Assembly (NCBI GenBank): GCA_027886175.1
Contig: JAJNNQ010000075.1
Span: 37,044,501 to 37,108,500, forward strand
DNA length: 64,000 nucleotides
Source: Phylloscopus collybita
Lineage: Eukaryota; Chordata; Aves; Passeriformes; Phylloscopidae
Reading direction: 5' to 3'
A program made the position numbers and the translations under genes. A model generated the notes under the pieces. The model did no database searches. It worked only from the letters and a program-made list of their open reading frames with translations, and was not told the DNA's origin. The first letter of the stretch is position 1. The number at the start of each line of letters is the position of its first letter. Positions 47,396 through 59,620 of the stretch are shown here, in pieces.

Positions 47396-47704
47396 GTGAG
47401 TCATTTCTCTGAAGACATACTTTTTTCTCCACATTTTTTCATCAGGCTAAGGTCTAGTTGGAACTCCCTAAATAAAATTGCCATAGTCATAATAGAGCCA
47501 TATAACACAAGGAAGAGGACTTCATATACATTTTATTTGAGACAACATGGGAATATGTCCATCCTATTTCTTCATCACCTGAACAGGATGATTCAATATC
47601 TGAAATCTGTTCTTTTTTTACATGCAGTGCTTAAATGCATAATGCACATGTGTGAGCTGAAGGACCCAGAACTGCTTCCTGTCTTTGGGTCTCTACGTAT
47701 TTGA

Positions 47705-50071
47705 GCTTCAGCTCCACTTCTGCTCTGTTTTCAGAGTATATCACGCTTTCCCTGAGCTTTGATTTTCTGAATAGGGAAGATGGGTATTCAGGCTGCAGAA
47801 GGTTTTGATACAATCCAGTCAAATTCTCAGTTTAGATGATCATACAAGTCCAGCTCCTGAATGATCAAGATGAGCATACCCAGCCACCCATTATCTGTAG
47901 AGCTTAAACAGAGATCATCTGCCTTCTTCTCTTGTTGTTCTGAAGTATATCCCAATTCAGATATTAAAACTGCAGTGGCAAGAGTGCAACATAAGCCCTC
48001 TTGCCTTTCACAGTATTTAAGCATTTCCTGCTGAGTTACAAAAAGTTCAAAACTTAACAAATTACTCTGGAATTCATGCTGCTCTTTTCTTTTCCTTTTT
48101 TTTTCCCCCACCACTCCATCTAGTATATTTGTCACCAAAAATCATTGTCACTTACAGGTTGTAGAAACCTTCACTTGATTTGAAGTATACAAATGGCAAA
48201 GCTGAGTTGGGACCATTCTGCCCTTGGTCCTCTGTTCTATCTGTGCATATACTGTATATAAACATGTATATAAGCAATGTATATGAAATCTGAAATTATG
48301 AAGTATGAGAAGCTTCAGAGAACAAGCAGAATACATTTTTGGAAGAGTGAACTTCTTTCCTTCCACTCTGTGTATATTTGGCTAACAATAATTTTAACTA
48401 CAGAACAGTGAACACTAGACTTATGCTCATATTTTACTATTTGCATTGCAGTTGCATAGGTTTTATGGTACTATTATTCTACATATTCAACTAATAGAAG
48501 TTTGAGATGCATAACCTACCTGTTATTTTGCTTTAAATTAAACCTAGTAACTAATTTTTTTTCCTAGCTTCTCATTTTTCATTAAATCTGTACAATTCTT
48601 TAAAATTTAATTATGTAAGCTTTTTGCAACCATTTGAGAATTGGGGTTATGTTGTTAAAATACTATAAAAATAATTCATATGATCAGACTAATATATAAC
48701 TTTAATATTGTAGGCACTTTTAAAATTTTGAGATTGCAATTCAGCTACAAGAAATACATAACTAATTGTCTTCATATGATTCTGGGTGACTGCTCCTTAC
48801 ATAATGAATTATTTGGGAAATCTCTTGCTCTCGGAATACATTATAGTATACAAAATAAATTAAGTTTTTCCTGAAAACTTCATTACTACATTTTCTGCTG
48901 GAATGTGAAGGCTAGGTTATGTTTGCAATACTGTATATGTTGTCTACAATGCAGAGAGAGAGCTCAATAGCTCAGTTATATGTGAAATATCTTCCTGAAA
49001 GATATGGAAATATGTGGAATTCGTCTCATTGATGTAAGAGCAACCCCCCCATCACTCTTGAGCAGAGCTGCACCCAGTGATAATGGGACCACTGTTATCA
49101 GGTGAATATACCCTGAGGGCAATATTCTGCCTTTGCTTTTCAGGAATCTTTTATTGTTTTCAGAGGATATTTTTCTGAGATATCTGATAGTTTTATACAG
49201 TTTCTTTAAATTACAATTGGCAACTTTGTGGTATTGTGCAAACTGGTCGTCTTCAGGAAAAAAAATAAGCACAGTACATTCAGTTTTGGCTATTAACTTT
49301 CATATGAAATGATACCTTATGCTTTTTAAAATACTCTTACATTTTGCCTGTGTATAGATTACAAGCAGACAGAAAGCACCCATGGGATGACCCTGCTTTT
49401 TAAATACTATATAAACAGATACTTTTTATCTGCTGTTGTCACATGTGCTTGATGACCTCCTCATCTTGAGTAAGACTAAGGAGCAGGAAAGACAAAAAGA
49501 GAAGGTGTGGGTGTGAAGAAGAAGGAAGTGTTGTGGGATGGCTGGGTAACACTTGCTGACTTATGGGTGAGTCAGGAGTTCTCTGAAGAGCCACTTGAAA
49601 TTGGGAAATCTTTTGATAAAATGGCAGCTACATCGCTGTGATAGCATGCAGTGTTGTGAAACCAAGGACAAGGAGATCAGAACTCCTGTGACAGGTTTAC
49701 CAGCCAATTGCCCCAAATTTCCAGTTATTAGTGAATATTGGATGGCTTAGGCTTTGAGGACAGATCTTAAGCTCTATCCTTTAAAGGAAGTAGATTTCAG
49801 AGAGAGTTAACACTCAGATACAGTAATAATTGATGCTTTGGCTCACCCTTGAAAATCTTTGCTGTAACATGTTTGCCTCCTTTCCTTCTGTAAAACAAAA
49901 CCAGCAGTTATTTGATCAGGTTATTCTAAAGATTGCCTAATGCCTTGAAGGTTCTAAAAATTTCATAAACAAGAAGCAACCCTGCATGACGAGTGATAGG
50001 CAGTGCACCCACATTTTTTACCTGTAACTTATTGTTTACTAGTCTGATGATCATAGGGTTTTCTGAAATGC
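47705..50071. other. unique AT-rich sequence, no gene recognised
   Basis: No supportable gene or mobile element. GAGCAGAGCTGCACCCAGTG and the GGGCAATATTCTGCC word near 49.06-49.13 kb hint at a further old amniote repeat, too weak to call. Confidence 0.45.
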
Positions 50072-50330
50072 TTGCTGCTGTGGATTAACTCTGTAGGCAG
50101 CAAAACACCACACAGCTTCCATCTCTCTCCCTCTGCAGTGGGATGAGAGAGAATAGGAAGAGCAAAAGTGAGAAAACTCATGGGTTGTGTTAAGAGATTT
50201 TATTACCCAAAAGAGGAAAAGGCAAGACAAAACAGAAAGAAACAAGGGGCACAAAAATCAGTTGCTCTCCACTGGCAGATGAACACCTGAGCAACAGCAA
50301 CCTGACAAAAGTCCTCCTCATGGCAGGAGC
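50072..50330 (-). mobile_element. avian endogenous retrovirus LTR fragment
   Basis: The plus strand reads GCTGCTGTGGATTAACTCTG, GCAGCAAAACACCACACAGC, CTCTGCAGTGGGATGAGAG, AAAAGTGAGAAAACTCATGG and GTTAAGAGATTTTATTACCC. This order is familiar from a widespread avian ERV LTR ('gtggattaaccccagcaggcagc..agcaccacacagc..gtgggatgggg..agtgagaaaactcgtgggttgag'). TTTATT at 50198-50203 is AATAAA on the minus strand, so the LTR probably lies in minus orientation. Clean ends and a target duplication were not found, and the copy is diverged and partial. Confidence 0.7.
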
Positions 50331-51214
50331 TAAAATAAAGAAAATTATCTCTACTGCAGCCAAAGCTAGTACACTTATCCAAAAGGAATTAAATCTCACA
50401 TACTTGTATGGTTATCTGAGTACAAATCCATGCAGGATTTTCAAATAAACATCATAAATTTTCATATAAAGTTGTCCATACAGATTATTCTACTATTAAA
50501 TTATTATTTTAAAAATGTTTGCATGTTAAAGTGTAGACTTCTAAGCATGAATAAGTTTTTTAATGAAAACAACCATTAGGTAATTAGGCAAATTTTGCTT
50601 TGGCTAAAGGATGTACCAGAAAAGTTGGCATAAATAATATATTTGGAAGATTTTAAATACATTTCTGAGTGAAAAGAGAAAAAGAAAGAAAAAAAAAATA
50701 ATCCAGGATCACAGTCCCTACATAAACACAGAAAACTTCAGAAAATGTACTAACATTGGGGCAGTGAGCATTAACTCATATAAATTTTGAGAATTGAAAA
50801 ATAATGTTTAGTGGAAGGAATTTTTTACCTTATTTGTATTCATTGATGGGTTCTAAAGTATCCTGAAAGAGATTGTGAAGCTTAATGACAATTACACCTG
50901 CAAAGGAATAGAGGCCTAAGAGATGAGACAATACAAGGTTCTAGAAGATGCTTTAAGAGCAATACCAAAGAGTGTCTCCTTACTTGTACCTCTGGCAAAA
51001 ATCTGACCTTAAAAATGAAGTGTCAAGACCATAAGTTAAGTGTAATGGTACCAGAATCTTGGTCATTGTGTTATGTTTCTAGAAGAAATAGTTTTCAAAG
51101 ACACGTGACAAAAATGGTTATAGACTACATGCAATTTCTAAGTGACTGAAGAAATCAAGATGATTTGATCTTCTTAACTAAAAAAAAAAAGAATACAGCA
51201 ATAAAACCTCCCGA
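50331..51214. other. unique sequence, nothing recognised
   Basis: No supportable gene. The last few hundred bases may be more diverged upstream parts of the ancient CR1 that follows. Confidence 0.4.
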
Positions 51215-51478
51215 ACAAACACATCAGAGGAAATATATTTGATGCAGCTAAAACAACGAATGCTGTTCATAAGGTCAATAAGAAGCTTCTATTCATCCTC
51301 CAACAATGCAAGAACAAAAAGTTCTGATGAACTAGAAAAGCAATATACTTTTGCACAGTTTGCAATTAACCTGTGGAACTGGCTGTCATGAAATATTAGT
51401 GCGCTCAAGAGTTTAAGAGCCTTTGAAAAAGAGATGACATTTTATCTGAGTAATGAGAATATCCACAGTTATTCTGGT
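51215..51478 (+). mobile_element. ancient CR1 LINE 3' region
   Basis: The segment follows, in order, the pattern of an old amniote CR1 lineage: ATATTTGATGCAGCTAAAAC, AAGAAGCTTCTATTCATCC, CAATGCAAGAACAAAAAG, TTAACCTGTGGAACTGGCTG ('ttaacctgtggaactcattgcc'), AAGAGTTTAAGAGCC and GAGAATATCCACAGTTA ('aagaatatccagagtta'). It encodes the end of ORF2 and 3' sequence with many substitutions. It is followed by A18 (51479-51496), which is not usual for CR1 and may be a later homopolymer expansion. Confidence 0.72.
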
Positions 51479-51496
51479 AAAAAAAAAAAAAAAAAA
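51479..51496. repeat. poly(A) run of 18
   Basis: A homopolymer directly after the ancient CR1 fossil. CR1 elements do not normally end in poly(A), so its link to that element is doubtful. Confidence 0.9.
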
Positions 51497-54400
51497 CCCA
51501 ACACATTAATTTGAACAGGACGCAAACTTTCAGCATATTAACCAATTTTCATCTAAGGGGTGGAAATAATTTTTGTCTGGAGAGATCTTTTAAAGAGTCT
51601 CTGTGCATTTCAGAGATAATTTTGCAGGGACAGCAGCCAGTCAGGCACTGTGACCACAATTGTGCAGAATTTCATTGTGACTAGATGGTCCACTGGCAGT
51701 GTCTTGCACTCATTGTATCCAGAGATCAAAGTTTTCCACACTGTGCAACATTATATATATTTATTATTTTTATTGTAAAGCACATAGATCCCTTCTAAAA
51801 GATTTTCCAGGCTCTAATTTGCTACTGGTTTTAACTTTCCAGCATTTTATGGATTTCAGAATTTAATTAGACTTATAAATGGTAGAATTAGTCTCCAAAA
51901 GCTGGAAGGCTCTATTCCAGACTCTTAATACATGCAAGATTTTGGTCTCAGTCTTGCTTCCTGCTTACTACAAGAAAAATAATATTTAATTTTTTCTTAT
52001 CAGTACAATTCACTGTTTTACCTATTGTGTCTCTTATATTCTTTGACATGACTTTCTCCTGTGACTATTCTTACTCTAAACTTTTTGTTATTGAACACAA
52101 TGGAAGCTTTATTCAGTCTACTCTCTCTTTCCATGGCATTTCATTGTCTGGTTGTTTTGTGAGGAATGGTAAATGTGAGAAACTGTTCATTAAAATAATC
52201 CTTTCAGTTCCTATGTGCTTCAGTTCTACAGATAGGCACACTCACACACAAATACAGAGACATGCATTGTACTTGCAGTTATCAAGCTAAAAAAAAAACA
52301 AACCAACAACACAAAACCCAAAAAACTTTCATAAGTCTGCTCTATCCCTATATAGAGATGTTGAGTTTTCACTTTTTTTTTTTTTTTTTCTTAGTGAAAA
52401 CTAAGGGTAGGCAGGAGAAAGGAGCAAGGGGACAAAAAGGATTTTCTACAAATTTCAGTATTTTCCTATAGACCAGGAAAAAAGGGGGTTTCAGAAGTCA
52501 CTTCAGAAGGTGAAAGGCTGAAACAACCAGCCAAAATTACTGATGTCACACTGCTTTTCCTTGTTGAAACTAAAGCCTTGACCCTTAGCCTTTTATTTCA
52601 CAAGTAACTGACTTAACTGTAACCTTTTGAACTGTTCTGGAAATGGTTGTCTAACAATTTAATCCAGTAAAATATTTTGAATAGCTAACTAGCTAAGAGA
52701 ATGGAACCAAACACGTAAGTGGGGTTAGGTAGGATACTTGCCTGTTGCACAGGATAACTGGAGGCTTCTGACTATGATTCCAGCTTTGCCTTTTTCTCTG
52801 GTTTGTTGATTGTTCTGTACTTGGGAAAAAGATGCTGAGGTCTTTAAAGCATGTGTTGAGCTGTTGCTCTGATTTACCCTTTTTAAAAGTCCATTTATAA
52901 TGACATTTTATGGAAAGCAGACTCCTAAGACTAAATTACTGTCTTTGTTGCTGTTTCTTAACATCATATTCATTTTAAATCTAAATGAGAGTATCTGAGT
53001 ATTTGATGAAATTATCATTGAAACGGCATGTTCCTTAACCCCATTAAATCTGCATTTGCAGATAAAAATATTCCATTGGAAAATTCCCAAATGACTTTTA
53101 TTGTCAATACATCCTGTTTTCTTGTTTTCTTCTAGAACACTTAACACACTGCACTCTGTATTTTGCACACTCAAGAGCCCTATCCCAATGTATTTTTCCA
53201 TGTCTTTTTATTTGTATAGGCATTTTAATAACTATTACGTAGAATAACCTTCAAATATAGCATCCAAATTGAACATACTATGGTAAAATTCTGCAAGAAA
53301 TTTTATTGCATTTGTGGTCCTAATACAATTAGGATGTAATGAGTTGATTGAAAAAACTGAATATGTGCTCATGCAAGTGATTGTTGATGACTCAAACTCA
53401 TATCATGACCAAGCAGATGCTGTGTAATGTGGAAACTAGACAGTTGCACAAAGGCATGAGTTGTCTGTGGCATAACACCTCCCCTATGTATAATTTTCTC
53501 AATGTTCAGTTGCACTTTGGGCAGTAAGGGAGATACATTAGGATAGGGTGATGGCAGAAATGCCTCTTTCAGTAAGAGCTAGTTTCCTATTTTGCAATCT
53601 TTTGACTATTATCTCCCTCAACACAAAATTCCACTGGTTTGCAGGAGTTATGTGCTACTGAACATGAATAAAGTGGTAACACTGTGTCTGCTATGAATTT
53701 TGAAAAAAAATATTCTACACTCAGCCATTTACTTTGAAATAAATCTGAGTCCTTATGGTCATACGTAAAATTAATATCACATAATTGGTCAAAAAGCATC
53801 CTTCTTTAGCTTATTATCAAAGCATCTATCATGTAAGCCCAACTGGATACGGGGAGCTGGACAGATTCTCCCCATCCCTGCTGCTGCCTTTATGGAGAGT
53901 ATCTCTAGAACAAGCTCCCTGGGGTGCTCCATTAGCTTAAAACATACTGCATGGCTCTTTTTTTCCTGTTGCTGCTTTTCTTTTGTTTTCCAGCCAATAA
54001 TCTTCAAAAGCTTTTAAACAACAACGAGGCCAGAAGAGATTGTTGTCTGAATTTAAAGAGAATAAAAGTCAACGGAGAGCCTCCTGTACACATGATTTCT
54101 TTCATTCTCTATTTCTTGCATTAAGCCAATTACTTAATGGACAGAAAGCTATTTTACGATCCTTCAGAGTGTGAGGCAGATTACAGAAAAATCTCCCTAA
54201 GCAGTGGAAAACAATGTATAAATAATAAGAACCTAATAATTTCCTTGAATGAAAAACTGCTCACAAGGGAGGAAAGATACGCATGCATATGCACTAAAAT
54301 TAAGTCATCCTGCTTACATCCCCATGAAGCAAGCTCTTCAAGCATCACTCTGAAGCTCAAATGCTGCTATGCCTCATGATCCAAGACATATGTAGGGAGA

Positions 54401-54518
54401 AGACAGTGCTGTACTTGTGTCAGCTCATTTTGGCAGCTCTCCTGACTACAGAAAAAAAGAGGAAACTTTATCTTGCTATTTCTGTTTTGACAAATTCTAC
54501 AGAAGCCAGTCATTTTTC
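51497..54518. other. unique AT-rich sequence, no gene recognised
   Basis: No supportable gene. Holds a short A/C stretch (about 52288-52325) and a T-run (about 52373-52390). Confidence 0.5.
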
Positions 54519-54760
54519 CCACCACCAACCCCTCCCACAAAAAAACCCAAAACAACAAGAAAAAAAAAAACCACTAAACCAAAAACAAACAAACAAGAAA
54601 CCCCAACCATCACACCAACCAAAATAATCCTAAAACAAAACAAATTAAAAACAACAACCAAACAAAAAATTAAAACACACACACACACAAAAAAAAAAAA
54701 CCCTACAAAAAAATGAATGCAAGCAAACACCAAACCACAAACCTAAACAAAGAAGACCCA
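54519..54760. repeat. long A/C-rich tract, nearly free of G
   Basis: About 240 bases of A and C with very few G or T: CCACCACCAACCCC, (AAAC)n, AACCATCACACC, CAACAACC, a (CA)6 run near 54678-54689 and A10 runs. It is the longest of the five strand-asymmetric tracts. Lys/Thr/Pro-rich plus-strand frames and Phe/Val/Gly-rich minus-strand frames here are artefacts. Confidence 0.92.
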
Positions 54761-55686
54761 AAACAGCTGAGGAAGCCTGACACATACTTAGGTACAGGTG
54801 TAAAGAAGACCACAAGAGTTTAAAGTCTTCTGCTACTCAGCTGGGGTTTTAAAAGTCCAATTTTAATGTTCCTCCATATCAGATGGGGTAGATTTAAACA
54901 CTGAGCAGCTCAGCTTTTCCCTGTTCAGTATTAATAATCAGTTTCTGGCCGTAGAGAAGCAGGAACCAACAAAACATTTTTGTGCTTACCCAATAGCACT
55001 ACTATCTACCTGCCTATCTTCCAGCTTCTAAACAGAGTAACAATTCCTACTGTTATGAAAAGTTCTTGAATGAAAAAATTACTCCAATACTAGTAATCAA
55101 AAGGGACAAGAAGCTTGGAAGGACCTGACAGATATATAGCTGGCGATATATATTTCTAGCCAGAAAATCCGGATGCCACTTTCAGAAGTAATTTTGTAGT
55201 TTGAATTATCTGCTAAAACAGTATGAGAGAGCAAAAAGTTACCATTATGGAAAAACACTGATCTAAACCCTCACAAATACTCAGAAAGTAGTGCTTGACC
55301 TCCTCTCTTCCATGTACAGTCAAATTATGTCTTTAATTCACATACAATTTATACTGAATTTCAGAATATTTCAGTCAATTGGATTTTACCAACAGCTCTT
55401 GTCATTCTGCTTTATGCTTTCTTGGTGTCCAAGAGCAGCAGCTGTTTTGTTGGCAGTCATGTGCTTTTCCCTACCACCTTGTTCAGATGCAGTTCCTTCT
55501 AGCACAGAATGGGCAGATACTTTCCAAAGTAACTTCATGCTGATCTGTTAAATTCTGGTCGATGAAGTGAATTCTTGACAGAAATACCTTCTCAATAGTG
55601 ATATTTTGGACCATTCCAACCTCTTTCAGGAGTTGCATCAGTGGATTCACCATAACAGTATAAAAAGCATGACTAGTGAGCCATGG
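54761..55686. other. unique sequence, nothing recognised
   Basis: No supportable gene or mobile element. Confidence 0.5.
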
Positions 55687-55718
55687 AGTGCAACTAGGGC
55701 ATTTTGCCTAGTTGCACT
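55687..55718. repeat. perfect inverted repeat, 12-bp arms, 8-nt loop
   Basis: AGTGCAACTAGG (55687-55698) and CCTAGTTGCACT (55707-55718) are exact reverse complements around GCATTTTG. With a one-base bulge the stem can also take in the loop's outer GC/GC bases. The arms are of mixed composition rather than AT-only, which makes chance pairing less likely. It could be an RNA hairpin, a palindrome or part of an unrecognised small element. Confidence 0.85.
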
Positions 55719-57266
55719 TTAAACACATTTCAGAATATATTGGTTTAACAATTGATCTGTTTAGTACAAAAAATTGAAAATGGCAGGTGGGGTTAAGGGG
55801 GTGGAGGAGACACAACTGGCATGTGTAAGATGAAAGAAGATGATGCTCTTCAAAAACATCGTGTCCATGAAGGAGTGAAGGTGTGTGGGAGCTGCAGTTT
55901 ATACTTTAAAAATGTTAAGTATCTGGTTGTCTTGAGTCTTTTCAAACAAATAGGGGAGCTCTCACTCAAAACAGCAAGTTTTTACTACTATCTTCCTTTG
56001 GTATTTCTAAAATGTATCATTATTTAATGCAGAAGATCTAAAGGAAGTAAATTTGACTCAAAACCTTTTCATTAGGCTATTTTGGGACTATTAAATGAGC
56101 CTTTGGGCTGACAAAAATGAGTTTCTATTTTGTACCATCATACCCACTTATGCAGTGAAATTAATTCTGTGTTCAAATGATGTATTGAACACACCAGTCC
56201 ACCAGTGTATTTACTTTGCACAGAATGTCTGGAGGTGATTTTCTATTAATTTGTGCTATATAAGTATATTGCGTTCACTTCCACCCTCTTTTAAAAATGT
56301 GAATATAACACATAATAAAGTTTGCAACTCTTATAAATTACTCTTTGTGGAAGATGGGAAAAACACCCCCACCTAATTAACTAATGTGCTATTTTGTTCC
56401 CTAAATTCTCCTGTAATGGTTAGTGTGCATTTATGAAAAGGAGTCAAAGCTGCCATAAGGTTTAGTACATTTCACTTAGACACCCTCTGTGAATTTATCA
56501 CATGATAAATAATACTTCTCCAGTTTGAACACAGCTGTAACAATCCACTCAGCTGTCACTGTTGCCCAAAACACCATTTAGCTTATTCTCCCTACAGCTA
56601 GATTGGTTCCTTGTGTTATTCTCATGTCTGATTGTTTTTCTCACAGGCATCCCACTTTTTGGATCATATTCCCTATTTGCTCATTTGATCATGTACAGTG
56701 TGTATAACATACTGAAGAAGCATAATTTCTTATACCATGCTCTTTCAAATGTATTGATTATACAGTCATCTAAACCTATGTTTGCAATATATATCATGAA
56801 TATTTATGGAGCTTAGATAAGAAAACTGTTCCTTTTTTTTTTTTTTTTCCTTTCCTGGTATTGCATCTACTTTACAGAATGTTATTAAACTAAACAGAAA
56901 CTCAAGCACAGCCCTAACATATTTCTAATTGTTATTTGATTCTCTTGAAGCATTCTCATATAAGATTAATTTAGAAGATTTCTTCACAGCCCTTTTAGAT
57001 GGCTCTAAAAAACAGTTAAGCAGCTGTTTTTAGTAAAGAACAAAGGCAAATGCAATATCACTCAGAAATTCAGGTGCCCTGTGAAGGTTTTTTTTGCCTG
57101 AGTACTGCTTTGGCTATGAGAACTGGGGTGGAGAGACAGAGACAGGCAGAGAAGAAAGACTTTTTCAAGGGTCATTTCTATTAGCATCAGCATCTGCTCG
57201 GTGGATTCTGGTTCTCTCCCCATTTTCAGCTGCCTTGTCCTACACCCAGATGCCTCCTCTGTTCAT
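55719..57266. other. unique AT-rich sequence, nothing recognised
   Basis: No supportable gene. T-run at about 56833-56848. Confidence 0.5.
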
Positions 57267-57568
57267 TGAATCATAGAATCACTTAGGTTGGAAAAGACAT
57301 GTAAGATGATAGAGTCCAAGCATTAATCTAACAGTGCCAGGTCCACCACTAAACCATGTCCCTAAGTGCCACATCTACATGTCTTTTAAACACCTCCGAG
57401 GAAAGTGACTCAACACTTTCCCTGGGACATCTGTTACAATGCTTAAAAATCCTTTTGGGGAAGAAATTTTTACTACTGTGCAATCTAAATCTCCCCTGGA
57501 GCAACTTGAAGTCCTTTCCTTTTCTCTTGTTGCTTGTACTCAGGAGAAGACACAGACCCCCATCTCAA
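57267..57568 (-). mobile_element. CR1 LINE 3' end fragment
   Basis: The plus strand shows the complement of a CR1 3' end: TGAATCATAGAATCACTTAG, GTTGGAAAAGACATGTAAG, CCACTAAACCATGTCCCTAA, GTGCCACATCTACATGTC, TTTTAAACACCTCCGAGG, TGTTACAATGCTTAAAAATC, TCCCCTGGAGCAACTTGAAG and CTCTTGTTGCTTGTACTCAG. The terminal ATTCTATG-type microsatellite is still visible at its left end. It is the best-preserved CR1 of the 'accatgtccctaagtgcc' subgroup here. It ends near the 'gagaccgacccccacctc' block by 5' truncation. Confidence 0.92.
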
Positions 57569-58559
57569 GAGTTTCCATAGTGACCCAGACCAGAGAGCTG
57601 GTGTCTGTCAAAATGAGCAGGTTATGTTTGACCTTTTTCACCATGTGGATCATCTTGCCATGTGGCCTCCCAGCTATGCTCCCCTTAGAGAGGGGGCAGT
57701 GCAGGAGCAGAAGGTGAGAGGCAGGAGGACAAACGTGGACAGAAAGAGCTTAAGCTGGTGCTGAAGTCTGTGGAAGTTTGGCCTGAACCAGCCCCAATGG
57801 AGATGGTGTCATACCACCGAACTTCCAACAAAAAAGGGAGCATTGGCCAAAAGAAGCCTTAATACAAAATCTGGAAAAGGAGTTTTTCTTTGTCAAAAGG
57901 AAAAGTAATTTTTGCAAAGGAGCAGACCTGCATTGGAGATATTTCCCTCTGCCATCAGTTTCTGGTGATTATAATAAATAAAAACACAAATTGGCTGGAA
58001 AACAGTTGAAATAAGTAGAAAAGTGAGAATCCTGAAACATCATTTTGTCCATTCTTCTGCTTTTTTTCATGAAGTAGCATGAATCAAAAAATGAGATCAG
58101 CAAATTGTCCAATTGAAAATAGTGCTCCTTACCCATCTTGTTTAGTAGGCAAGGACACCATAACACCTGTTTATGAGAAATTTTCCAGTGGAAAATTATA
58201 CAGTTAATTATACAGCATATTGGGTAGTTCTTTTGGCCAGCCTTTCAATATTACATTTTCCATTTGTCCAACTGATGTAACAGGTGACAGCTGATAGCGA
58301 CAAGAGTGTGTTTATGTAATAAAGCTGAATGCTTTCCTAGGTGGTTTCTCCTTTAAGAACTCTTCTTCCTTCAGAACCCAAGAGCTGTATTTCAGGCATT
58401 AGGCACACAAATGTGTGGAGCTGAACACAGGGCTGTGCAGCAGCTGGGTATTAACTGTTAGATCAGTTTTAACAAAAAAAAAAAACCAAAACAAAACACC
58501 CAAACAAATACAAACTGATGTAACACATCTTTGCACTCCTTAATTATCTGCAAAATAAT
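57569..58559. other. unique sequence, nothing recognised
   Basis: Somewhat richer in G+C up to about 57.85 kb, with no coding exon recognised. A short A/C tract lies at about 58471-58515. Confidence 0.45.
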
Positions 58560-58850
58560 GTTGAAATCACTTCTCATGCCCTACCAACAACTAGATCCTG
58601 ACTTCAATGGGAATCTGAAACCTCTGCATTGATTTTTTCATTACTCTTGCTTGGTAACCCCTTCCTCTTCTGTCAAAATATTGCATGACCCTTTTTCTTT
58701 TCAGCTGTGTAGCTGTTATATCTATCTTAAACAAAGGCATGCTCTGGTTTATAAACAGTGAAGCACATACTTAAGTTTGCAAGCTGCCCACAGAATTCCA
58801 AGTTGTTTCAGTTTAAGAACCTGCATAACTGTCCCAAGAATTGGGTCCAT
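58560..58850. repeat. ancient amniote interspersed repeat, probable
   Basis: ATCCTGACTTCAATGGGAAT and GAAGCACATACTTAAGTTTG are words of an old amniote repeat family ('atcctgaccccattgaagtcaatgggag', 'taagcacatgcttaagt'). The copy is diverged, possibly in two pieces. I leave the family unnamed. Confidence 0.38.
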
Positions 58851-59556
58851 AACCATGTAAAGATAAATATCAGAAACACAAATGAAAATACTTGAGCATA
58901 TGCACAGCTTACTGTGGCATTACTAAGTCATTAGGGGTGATTGCTTGTGCCAGGAAACTAATATAAACATTAGATGATTTTGCATCTCCCTGATTGATCA
59001 TACATTTGTTAGAGATGATGAGATGAATTTCATATTTCTGTACAGCTTGAAAAAACTAATAAAATGAAATAGAGAGCTATGAATCAAGGAAGACCTTCTT
59101 CCAAATCCTGAAGGTCATTTCTTCATGAATACAGAAATATACCATCTCTTGGTAAAAAAGTACAAATATATTCTGTAGCATAATGCTCTGTATTTATATT
59201 TTAAACAATTTAATGAAATATTAAACAGATTCAGTTTGAGATCCTGTTATTAAGCTATAGGAAAGGTCATGACAGTAGAAAGACTGCAATAGCTACCCTG
59301 TGCAAAGTATCTTGTTATTCAATAATAACATGAAGTTTTAACCTAGAGCTGATATGCAGCAGCTAAGAATCATAAAAATCATAACTTTCTTCTTTCCTAT
59401 TTTCTGTAGGCAATGTTTTTCTTGATGGGAGAATGTGTATGTTGGGGTGTTGTTTCTTTAAAATAATATTTTCTCAAACTCATCTCTTTCTTATCTTTTC
59501 CTTTATTCTTCTTTTCTAGCCCCTGTTTTTCCCTCGGCATTCTCCCCTCCCCCCAG
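58851..59556. other. unique AT-rich sequence ending in a long pyrimidine tract
   Basis: No gene. From about 59481 the sequence becomes strongly pyrimidine-rich and ends in CTCCCCTCCCCCCAG at 59556, a very strong splice-acceptor pattern. An earlier acceptor-like TATTTTCTGTAG/G lies at 59409/59410. Confidence 0.45.
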
Positions 59557-59620
59557 TTCTCTTCAATTTGATCTCATCCATATGGTCTCAGACAAATTGG
59601 CTGCAAAAGATCTGGGTAAG
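59557..59620 (+). other. possible isolated exon, 59 or 64 bp
   Basis: A roughly 75-base pyrimidine tract ends in CCCCCCAG (59549-59556). The following segment is open in two frames; one reads SLQFDLIHMVSDKLAAKDLG, which is protein-like in composition. It runs into two overlapping donors, CTGG/GTAAGG (break 59615/59616) and AAG/GTGAGC (break 59620/59621), the latter near consensus. I do not recognise the peptide. It could be a cassette exon of a gene spanning the window, a lncRNA exon, or chance. Confidence 0.25.

Noticed and set aside
54361..54733. Lys/Pro/Thr-rich and Val/Gly/Phe-rich frames
   Set aside because: Artefacts of the A/C tract at 54519-54760.
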